From NCBI GenBank assembly GCA_029266735.1, contig JAQSWG010000001.1:1-64000 (forward strand): a stretch of 64,000 nucleotides of DNA, read 5' to 3'. Numbering within the stretch: position 1 is the first letter of the stretch; every line of letters begins with the position of its first letter. Below, in pieces: positions 57,795-64,000 of the stretch. The notes under the pieces are model-generated. The model had not been told where the DNA came from. It saw nothing but the letters and a program-made list of their open reading frames with translations, and did not search any database. Source of the DNA: Ornithinibacter sp. Lineage in GTDB: Bacteria > Actinomycetota > Actinomycetes > Actinomycetales > Dermatophilaceae. Position numbers and translations under genes: made by a program.

Positions 57795-58415
57795 TCAGGC
57801 GAACCGGGAGGCGTTGCCGGCACCCACCCGCACGACCTCCGCCGCGCCGCCCGAGAAGTCGACGACCGTCGTCGGCTCGGTTCCGCACTCGCCGGAGTCG
57901 AGGACGAGATCGACGAGGTGGTCGAGGGCCTCCTTGACCGTCCAGCCGTCGCTCATCGGGTCGCTCTCCCCCGGCAAGATGAGCGTCGAGGAGAGCAACG
58001 GTTCACCGAGCCCGGCGAGCAGGGCGCGCACGACGGGGTGCTCCGGAATCCGTACGCCGACGGTGCGCTTCTTCGGGTGCTGGAGGCGCCGGGGAACCTC
58101 ATGGGTCGCCGGCAGGATGAACGTGAACGGACCCGGCGTCGACGCCTTGACCGCCCGGAAGACGGAGTTGTCGACGTGGACGAGCTGGCCCAGCTGCGCG
58201 AAGTCACGGCAGACGAGCGTGTAGTGGTGCCGGTCGTCGAGCCTGCGGATCTCCTGGATCCGGTCCTTCCCGGCCTGGTTGCCGACCATCGCGCCGAGGG
58301 CGTACCCGGAGTCGGTCGGGTAGGCGATCAGCCCCCCGTCGCGCAGCACGGCGACGGCCTGGCTGATCGCCCGGGGCTGCGGGTCCACCGGGTGCACGTC
58401 GAGGTAGCGGGCCAT
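57795..58415 (-). CDS. Sua5/YciO/YrdC family threonylcarbamoyl-AMP synthase-like
   Basis: A 206-residue protein with the YrdC fold: LIAYPTDSGYALGAMVGNQAGKDRI, KASTPGPFTFILPAT, RTVGVRIPEHPVV. This is closest to the YciO-type subgroup, which shares the threonylcarbamoyl-AMP synthase fold used for tRNA t6A, so a true TsaC role is possible but not certain. The ATG at 58415 is supported by a leaderless -10 box on the minus strand. Confidence 0.88.
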   Translation of the reverse strand: MARYLDVHPVDPQPRAISQAVAVLRDGGLIAYPTDSGYALGAMVGNQAGKDRIQEIRRLDDRHHYTLVCRDFAQLGQLVHVDNSVFRAVKASTPGPFTFILPATHEVPRRLQHPKKRTVGVRIPEHPVVRALLAGLGEPLLSSTLILPGESDPMSDGWTVKEALDHLVDLVLDSGECGTEPTTVVDFSGGAAEVVRVGAGNASRFA

Positions 58416-58422
58416 GGGCCAC

Positions 58423-58428
58423 ACGATA
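58423..58428 (-). promoter_or_regulatory. -10 box TATCGT, leaderless
   Basis: On the minus strand TATCGT ends 7 bases before the ATG at 58415. Confidence 0.55.
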
Positions 58429-58448
58429 GGGCGCCTGACCACCGTGGG

Positions 58449-59294
58449 TCAGGGGCGCCGGAGGCCCCGGTTCCACAGCTCGACGGTCTGCACGACCCAG
58501 AACAGGGCGAAGAGCACGATGAGGACGACCTCCACCCAGAACACGAGCGATGTCGAGCCGGTGGCGAGGTTGATCACCACGGTGGCCGCGAGAGTGGCGA
58601 ACATGCCGATCGCGATCAGCCGGTAGACCGCCACGTACCGGTTCCGTTGGGGCGGCAGGGTCTCCTGCCGGATCGACTGCTGGACGTCGCGGGCGTTGAA
58701 CCACACGACCGCCACGACGGCCAGGAACATCGGCACCGCGGCAGCGCCGTGGCCGCGGCGCAGGAAGCTCTCGCGGTCGACGACGAACCAGACGACGCCG
58801 GCACCGAGCACCAGCACCGTCAGCAGGAGCCCACCCCGCGTCCACGCGCTCATGGCGGGAAGTGCCCCCTCACGGCGGGCGATGAAGAGCGCGACCACGC
58901 CGACGACGGCACCGGTCACGAAGAGTGCCGGCATGGCGTTGGCCACGGTGCTGGGGATGTCGGAGGTGGCCAGGGGCGCCGAACGACAGCTCCCGGCATC
59001 CTGGGTCGGGATGAACGCCACGCCGGGGGCGAGCATGCCGGCGAAGTTCATCAGGACGTCCTCCGCGTCGGTGTTCCCCTTGAGTGCGATGAGGGAGACA
59101 CCCACCGCGACGAGGACACCGACGAGCACGGCGCCGACCGGGGTGTAGAAGTACGCGCTGATCGAGGGCTGGAGGCAGCCCGCCGCCCGCACCTCCAGGG
59201 CGACCGACACGAAGAGCAGCAGGACGAGGGCGGCGAGGGCGATGCGGAGGTAGTTGTAGGTCTTGACGGCCGCGCTCGCGGGGTCGGGCTCCAT
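58449..59294 (-). CDS. Hypothetical polytopic membrane protein
   Basis: A 281-residue protein with about eight hydrophobic segments, starting with LRIALAALVLLLFVSVALEV and ending with FWVEVVLIVLFALFWVVQTVELW. Between the second and third segments, a short loop (NTDAEDVLMNFAGMLAPGVAFIPTQDAGSC) has two conserved-looking acidic residues. I do not recognise a family. GGAAGGAG precedes the ATG at 59294. It shares no clear operon with its neighbours. Confidence 0.75.
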   Translation of the reverse strand: MEPDPASAAVKTYNYLRIALAALVLLLFVSVALEVRAAGCLQPSISAYFYTPVGAVLVGVLVAVGVSLIALKGNTDAEDVLMNFAGMLAPGVAFIPTQDAGSCRSAPLATSDIPSTVANAMPALFVTGAVVGVVALFIARREGALPAMSAWTRGGLLLTVLVLGAGVVWFVVDRESFLRRGHGAAAVPMFLAVVAVVWFNARDVQQSIRQETLPPQRNRYVAVYRLIAIGMFATLAATVVINLATGSTSLVFWVEVVLIVLFALFWVVQTVELWNRGLRRP

Positions 59295-59348
59295 GGCGGT
59301 CACTCCTTCCACCCGCTGATGAGGGCGTGCAGCCGCCCGAGATACGGG

Positions 59349-59798
59349 TCAGGCCTCGTGCATGTCGATGGGCGCACCTCGCTGGACGGTGCGGGACACC
59401 GTGCACAGCCGGTCCCGGGTCTGCTCGATCGCCCGCGGCAGGCGCCCGCGCGCCCGGTCCCCGGCCTCGCCCTCCGGAAAGCGGACCCGAAACGTCACCT
59501 CGATGTCGGTGAGGTGGTTCTCGGCGCCGTCGCGCACCTTCTCCCCCTCCGACGTCACGTCGAACTGCACCGGCTCGGCGATCCGACTCGTGATGAAGTC
59601 GACATCCGTCGCACTGCACGCGGCCATCGCGGTGAGGAACAGCTCGACCGGGGTGAAGTCTGCGGACTCGCCTCCCCCGCCCACGCTCATCACTCCGCCC
59701 CTGGCGTTGGTCACGAGGTAGGTGCCCTTGTGCGTTCGGGTCATCGTCACGCTGCGGTGGCCGAGGCCCGTGCCGCCGGTCTCGGTCTGCGGAGCCAT
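59349..59798 (-). CDS. OsmC family peroxiredoxin-like protein
   Basis: A 149-residue OsmC/Ohr-type protein with the two catalytic cysteines in MAACSATDVDF and RDRLCTVSRTV, and the GGGGESADFTPVELFLTA block. It reduces organic hydroperoxides through thiols. The ATG at 59798 overlaps the DUF1697 stop by one base, so the two are co-transcribed. Confidence 0.9.
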   Translation of the reverse strand: MAPQTETGGTGLGHRSVTMTRTHKGTYLVTNARGGVMSVGGGGESADFTPVELFLTAMAACSATDVDFITSRIAEPVQFDVTSEGEKVRDGAENHLTDIEVTFRVRFPEGEAGDRARGRLPRAIEQTRDRLCTVSRTVQRGAPIDMHEA

Positions 59799-60337
59799 CA
59801 GGCGCCCCATCTCTCGTCGAGCGCGCGGATGACGGTGAGGTCGCGCCAGGTCGTGGTCCGGCCCGTGATCCGTTCGATCCGGGCGTTGGTCAGGGAGCTC
59901 CGGTGGAAGGGGATGGTGAGCTCGGCGAGCACCTGGGAGCCGAGGGCGCGGGCGCGCTCCCCCGGCCGGTCCCAGGCGTCGAGCTCGGCCGCGGCCTTGA
60001 CCGGTACCTCGGCGTCGGCGAGCGCGACATAGCGTCTCGCCCCGACCTCCAGCAGGGGCGGGACGCCGTCGACCGCCTCGACGGCCGAACGGAGCTCTGT
60101 CGGGGTCCGCACGATGGCCCGCACGTCGAAGCCGGCCCACTGGGTCAGGACGCGGGAGAGCTCGGCCGACGCCGCTCGCACCGACCGGAGCGGGGTGCGC
60201 ACGAACACGTTTCCCGACTGGATGTACGTCGCGACGTCGGTGAACCGGGCCGCCTCGAGCGCGGCTCGGAGCTCGGCCATCTTCACGAACCGTCCGCTCA
60301 CGTTCACGGCCCGCAGGAAGGCGACGTAGGACGGCAT
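59798..60337 (-). CDS. DUF1697 family protein
   Basis: A 179-residue protein matching DUF1697, with the defining MPSYVAFLRAVNVSGR start, MAELRAALEAARFTDVATYIQSGNVFV, and a C-terminal RSSLTNARIERITGR block. No function is known. The ATG at 60337 was chosen over one at 60346 because AGGA stands 8 bases upstream and the family begins here. It diverges from the phosphatase gene by 36 bp. Confidence 0.87.
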   Translation of the reverse strand: MPSYVAFLRAVNVSGRFVKMAELRAALEAARFTDVATYIQSGNVFVRTPLRSVRAASAELSRVLTQWAGFDVRAIVRTPTELRSAVEAVDGVPPLLEVGARRYVALADAEVPVKAAAELDAWDRPGERARALGSQVLAELTIPFHRSSLTNARIERITGRTTTWRDLTVIRALDERWGA

Positions 60338-60373
60338 ACCGCTCATCCTGTCACCGGGATGGGACAGTGACGT

Positions 60374-61033
60374 ATGCCGCCAGCACCCGAGCCGCAGGGC
60401 CGTCTCGTGCTCGTCCGTCATGGCGAGACGGAGTGGAGCCGTACCGGTCAGCACACCGGCACCACGGACATCCCGCTCACCGACGACGGCGTGCGGGACG
60501 CGCGACTCCTGGGGGCTCGACTGGCGGGGTTCGCCTTCGACCTGGTGCTCGCCTCACCGCTCTCGCGCGCCCGTCGCACCGCCGAGCTGGCCGGCTTCAC
60601 GCCCCAGCTGGACGAGGACCTCGTGGAGTGGGACTACGGCGGCTACGAGGGACGGACGACCAAGGAGATCCGCGAGACCGTCGGCGACCCGACCTGGACC
60701 GTCTTCGACGACGGCGTCACCGCGGGCGCGACCCCCGGCGAGACGGTGGAGGAGGTGGCCGCCCGCGCGTCACGGGTCCTGACCCGCGTGTCGGATGCCG
60801 TCCAGGAGCACGACGTGGCGCTGTTCGCGCACGGGCACTACCTGCGGATCCTCGCCGCGACGTTCCTTCGCCAGGACGCCCGGTTCGGCGCGCACCTCCT
60901 GCTCGACGCCGGCGCGGTCTGCGTGCTGGAGCACGAGCGTGGTGAGCCGGCCATCCGGTCGTGGAACGAGACGCCCGCCGGGCGCGCGGGGCACGACGTG
61001 CGGGTCAGCCCTCCAGGCCCGGCGACTGGATGA
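60374..61033 (+). CDS. Histidine phosphatase family protein
   Basis: A 219-residue phosphoglycerate mutase-like phosphatase. The catalytic RHGE motif is at VLVRHGETEWS, the second arginine lies in SPLSRARRTAEL, Glu in EWDYGGYEG is the probable proton donor, and the second histidine is in FAHGHYLR. The family acts on many phosphate esters, including phosphosugars and nucleotides. The last 29 bases overlap the convergent VOC gene. Confidence 0.9.
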   Translation: MPPAPEPQGRLVLVRHGETEWSRTGQHTGTTDIPLTDDGVRDARLLGARLAGFAFDLVLASPLSRARRTAELAGFTPQLDEDLVEWDYGGYEGRTTKEIRETVGDPTWTVFDDGVTAGATPGETVEEVAARASRVLTRVSDAVQEHDVALFAHGHYLRILAATFLRQDARFGAHLLLDAGAVCVLEHERGEPAIRSWNETPAGRAGHDVRVSPPGPATG

Positions 61034-61397
61034 CGGACAGGACGTTTCCGGACGGGTCGGTGAACCAGGCGATCAGCGGGCCACCGCCCCGGAAGACCCC
61101 CTTCTCATCGGTCTCGGTCTCGGTGCCCTCGTACCGCTCGAAGGTCACACCACGCTCGGTGAGGGCGTCGACCGTCGCCTCGACGTCGTCGACCGGGAAG
61201 TTGAGCACCGTGTAGGTCGCGGGTTCGTGGTCGGGCTTGGGGTAGAGCAGGACCGGCCGGTCGCCGCCCAGGCGCAGGACGAGCATGCCCATGTCGCCCT
61301 CCTCCACCCGCACCCCCAGCGCCTCGCCGTAGAACCGCCGAGCCTCGTCGAGGTCCTTGACCGCGATGCCACTGAACGCCTTCGAGCTCCCGAGCAT
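61005..61397 (-). CDS. VOC family (glyoxalase/bleomycin resistance) protein
   Basis: A 130-residue protein with paired beta-alpha-beta-beta-beta modules (AFSGIAVKDLDEARRFYGEALGV and LNFPVDDVEATVDALTERGV). Glu/His metal ligands are partly present. Substrate and reaction are unknown. GGGAGG precedes the ATG at 61397. It lies downstream of the glutamate-cysteine ligase gene, separated by a hairpin. Confidence 0.85.
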   Translation of the reverse strand: MLGSSKAFSGIAVKDLDEARRFYGEALGVRVEEGDMGMLVLRLGGDRPVLLYPKPDHEPATYTVLNFPVDDVEATVDALTERGVTFERYEGTETETDEKGVFRGGGPLIAWFTDPSGNVLSVIQSPGLEG

Positions 61398-61450
61398 GCC
61401 CACCTCCCGTTGTCGTCCCCCCAGTGAAGCGGATCACGGCGTCTGCGTCA

Positions 61451-61480
61451 CCCCCGCAGGCTCCCGTCCGCCTGTGGGGG
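61451..61480 (-). terminator. Stem-loop after the ligase gene
   Basis: CCCCCGCAGG and CCTGTGGGGG (10 bp stem with one G-U pair) enclose a 10-base loop just downstream of the gshA-like stop on the minus strand. No U-tract follows. Confidence 0.5.
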
Positions 61481-61486
61481 CCGTCC

Positions 61487-62968
61487 TCAGGGCAGGGGCC
61501 AGGTGTGCACCGGCTCATTGCTGTCCATGTGGACGGCATACATCTCCAGCATCCGGCGAAGGGCCTCCCGGCGGTCCATGCCCGAGTCCTCGAAGGCCTG
61601 CACCGCGCGGGTCGACCACTCGGCCCCGTTGACGCCGGTCTTGCAGCGGCCCTCGACGACGCCGAGGTAGCGGTCGCGCACCGCGTCGGAGACACCCCAT
61701 TGGCGTAGCCCCTCGTGGGCCAGTGGGAGGAGGTGGCGCAGGACGAGCTCGTCGGCGGACAGCTCGCCGAACCCCGGCCAGTAGAGCCGCGCGTCGATGC
61801 CGTCACGGGCGGCTCGACGGAAGTTCTCGGCGCACGCCGCGAAGCTCATCTTCGTCCACACCGGCCGGTCCTCGTGGGCGAGCATCCTCATCGCGCCGTA
61901 GTAGAACGCGGCGTTGGCGAGGACGTCGACGATTGTCGGACCGGCCGGGAGGACGCGGTTCTCGACGCGCAGGTGGGGCTTGCCGCCGACGATGTCGTAG
62001 ATCGGACGGTTCCACCGGTAGATGGTGCCGTTGTGCAGCCGCAGCTCGGCCAGCTGGGGCGCGACCCCCGCCTCGAGCTTCGCCATGGGGTCCTCGTCGC
62101 TCGTCTCGGCGAGGAGCGTCGGGAAGTAGCGGACGTTCTCCTCGAACAGGTCGAAGATCGAGGTGATCCAGCGTTCGCCGAAGAAGACCCGGGGGCGGAC
62201 ACCCTGGTTCTTGAGCTCGACGGGGCGGGTGTCGGTCGCCTGCTTGAAGAGCTCGATCCGGGTCTCGGCGTGGAGGCGCTTGCCGAAGAAGAAGGGCGAG
62301 TTGGCCGCCAGCGCGACCTGTGGTGCCGAGAGCGCCTGCGCGGCGTTCCAGTGCGCGGCGAACTCCGCCGGGGCGACCTGGAGGTGGAGCTGGACCGACG
62401 TGCACGCGGACTCCGGCGCGATGGAGTCGCAGTAGGTGGCCACCCGCTCGCCGGTGGGTCCCTCGATGTCGAGGTAGATGTCCTCTCCGCGGGCGACGAA
62501 GATGGAGTCGTTGAGGGCGGTGTAGCGGTTGTTCCGGCTGATCCACTCGCCCTCGTAGTGCTCCGGCATGATGGTGGGCAGGATGCCGATCGCGACGATC
62601 TTGGAGCCGACGGCGCGCGCGGCACGGTCGGCCCGGTTGAGGCTGTCCCGCAGCTCCGTCTCGAGCTCCAGGGCGGCGTCACCGGGGAGCGGGCGGGGCG
62701 GCACGTTGAGCTCGATGTTGTACCGGGCGAGCTCGGTCTGGTAGTCCTCGTCGGCGATCGCCGCGAGGACCTCGGCGTTGTGGAAGTGCGGCTGCTGCGA
62801 TCCGTCGACGAGGTTGAGCTCGATCTCCAGCCCGGTCATCGGTCGGTCGAACTCGAACGAGCTCGTGTTGAGCATCCTCTCGAAGACGTCGAGGTTCTGG
62901 CGCACCTTCTCGCGGTAGCGCTGGCGCTCCTCGCGGCTGTAGCTCTGCGCGCTGACCTCTGCTCCCAT
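61487..62968 (-). CDS. Glutamate-cysteine ligase family protein
   Basis: A 493-residue GCS2-type carboxylate-amine ligase that would join glutamate to cysteine or a similar amine. TGLEIELNLVD near residue 45 and the SVQLHLQVAP and ENRVLPAGPT blocks are typical of this group. Actinobacteria mostly use mycothiol instead of glutathione, so the product could be a different gamma-glutamyl compound. The ATG at 62968 fits related proteins (starting MGAEV); one at 62986 is in frame. Confidence 0.85.
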   Translation of the reverse strand: MGAEVSAQSYSREERQRYREKVRQNLDVFERMLNTSSFEFDRPMTGLEIELNLVDGSQQPHFHNAEVLAAIADEDYQTELARYNIELNVPPRPLPGDAALELETELRDSLNRADRAARAVGSKIVAIGILPTIMPEHYEGEWISRNNRYTALNDSIFVARGEDIYLDIEGPTGERVATYCDSIAPESACTSVQLHLQVAPAEFAAHWNAAQALSAPQVALAANSPFFFGKRLHAETRIELFKQATDTRPVELKNQGVRPRVFFGERWITSIFDLFEENVRYFPTLLAETSDEDPMAKLEAGVAPQLAELRLHNGTIYRWNRPIYDIVGGKPHLRVENRVLPAGPTIVDVLANAAFYYGAMRMLAHEDRPVWTKMSFAACAENFRRAARDGIDARLYWPGFGELSADELVLRHLLPLAHEGLRQWGVSDAVRDRYLGVVEGRCKTGVNGAEWSTRAVQAFEDSGMDRREALRRMLEMYAVHMDSNEPVHTWPLP

Positions 62969-63048
62969 GTCGCGACCCAACCACATCGCGATCTGCAGGG
63001 AAACCCGGAACCCGCGTTTCGGTCACGGGCCGTGTCGCACCCCTCTCC

Positions 63049-63054
63049 TAGCGT
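63049..63054 (+). promoter_or_regulatory. -10 box TAGCGT, leaderless
   Basis: TAGCGT ends 7 bases before the sbcD GTG at 63062. Confidence 0.55.
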
Positions 63055-63061
63055 GGGCCAC

Positions 63062-64000
63062 GTGCGGCTGATCCACACCTCCGACTGGCACCTGGGACGG
63101 GCGTTCCACCAGGTGGGGCTGCTCGACGCCCAGGCCGCCTACCTCGACCACCTCGTCGAGATCGTGCGGGCCGAGGCGGTGGACGCGGTGCTCGTGAGCG
63201 GCGACCTCTACGACCGGGCGATGCCGTCCCCGGACACCGTCGACGTCCTGTCCGACGCCCTCGTGCGGCTCGTCGACGCCGGCGCACAGGTCGTCCTCTC
63301 CAGCGGGAACCACGACTCCGCGATCCGGCTCGGGTTCGCCGCCCGGCTGCTCGAACGCGCGGGTCTGCACATCCGCTCCTCCGTTCGCGACGTGGGACGG
63401 CCGGTGGTGCTCGGTGAGGTCGCGGTCCACCCACTCCCCTACCTCGAGCCGGCTCTCGCCGCCGACGCCCTGGGGGCGGCCGAACGCACCCACGCCGGTG
63501 TCATGCGGGCCGCCATGGCCAGGGTGCACGCAGACGCCGCGGTCCGCGGCGGCCGCACGGTCGTCATGGCGCACGCCTTCGTGCTCGGCGGGATGAGCAG
63601 CGAGTCCGAGCGTGACATCTCCGTGGGTGGTGTCGCCGGGGTGCCGCCCGAGGTCTTCACCGGCGTCGACTACACCGCCCTGGGTCACCTCCACGGCCGT
63701 CAGGAGGTCGCCGAGCGGGTGCGCTACAGCGGGTCCCCCGTCGCCATGTCGTTCGGGGAGTGGCGGCACACCAAGGGCAGCCTGCTCGTCGACCTCTCCG
63801 GCCCCGAGGTCGTCGTCGAGCACATCTCGGCGCCCGTCCAGCGACCGCTGGCCGTGCTCCGCGGGACTCTCGAGGAGCTCCTGGCCGACCCGAACCACGC
63901 ATCGGCCGAGGCGGCGTGGTGCCAGGTGACGCTCACCGACCCGGTTCGTCCCCTCGGGGCGATGGACCACGTTCGGCGCCGCTTCCCGCACACCCTGGAG
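63062..64000 (+). CDS. sbcD: Exonuclease SbcCD subunit D, cut off by the window end
   Basis: The first 313 residues of a calcineurin-like nuclease subunit that works with the SbcC ATPase to open hairpins and process double-strand breaks. The metallophosphoesterase motifs are in order: HTSDWHLGR, SGDLYDR, SSGNHDS, MAHAFV and LGHLHG. The reading frame stays open to the last base, so the C-terminus and presumably sbcC lie beyond the window. Confidence 0.94.
   Translation, partial: MRLIHTSDWHLGRAFHQVGLLDAQAAYLDHLVEIVRAEAVDAVLVSGDLYDRAMPSPDTVDVLSDALVRLVDAGAQVVLSSGNHDSAIRLGFAARLLERAGLHIRSSVRDVGRPVVLGEVAVHPLPYLEPALAADALGAAERTHAGVMRAAMARVHADAAVRGGRTVVMAHAFVLGGMSSESERDISVGGVAGVPPEVFTGVDYTALGHLHGRQEVAERVRYSGSPVAMSFGEWRHTKGSLLVDLSGPEVVVEHISAPVQRPLAVLRGTLEELLADPNHASAEAAWCQVTLTDPVRPLGAMDHVRRRFPHTLE

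Overview
This window is high-GC DNA from an actinobacterium (Actinomycetota). The main evidence is a complete Pup-proteasome locus, the RNA polymerase-binding protein RbpA, a HelY-type helicase and separate Lnt and polyprenol-phosphate-mannose synthase genes. Gene order and style suggest Micrococcales, perhaps an Intrasporangiaceae/Dermatophilaceae-type organism; that placement is inference. The window is gene-dense, with 61 protein genes and many 1-4 base stop/start overlaps. I recognise no tRNA, rRNA, insertion sequence, prophage or CRISPR array.

Layout. (1) 0-3.8 kb: cobalamin-dependent methionine synthase. (2) 3.9-24.7 kb: the proteasome region, holding a site-2 protease, TrmI, the ATPase ARC/Mpa, then after a divergent prs-like/esterase pair, dop-pup-prcB-prcA-pafA, two FKBP isomerases, pafB-pafC, tatA-tatC, a lipid kinase and helY. 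(3) 24.7-29.4 kb: small housekeeping and regulatory genes. (4) 29.4-47 kb: the most unusual part. It holds kamA and kdd, then after several stress-type genes (DUF1269, a P-type ATPase, a SpoIIAA-like protein) and an overlapping xfp-pta-ackA operon, kamD-kamE-kal. These encode most of the clostridial-type lysine fermentation pathway (lysine to beta-lysine to 3,5-diaminohexanoate to 5-amino-3-oxohexanoate, and 3-aminobutyryl-CoA to crotonyl-CoA), set around a phosphoketolase/acetate/ATP module. The cleavage enzyme Kce and a CoA-transferase are not in the window. (5) 47-54 kb: lnt-ppm1-fxsA, rbpA, an MFS transporter, an M15 peptidase with a RipC-like coiled coil, and a short SSB paralog. (6) 54-64 kb: DUF305/DUF3105 pair, an ArsR-like regulator with a strong operator, and assorted housekeeping genes, ending in a cut-off sbcD.

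A feature that runs through the whole window is promoter architecture. About twenty genes have a TANNNT -10 hexamer ending 5-8 bases before the start codon, which predicts leaderless mRNAs. In two places the TAG stop codon of one gene is also the first half of the -10 box of the next. In two others, divergent genes share a gap of only 20-35 bp, so their promoters must overlap.
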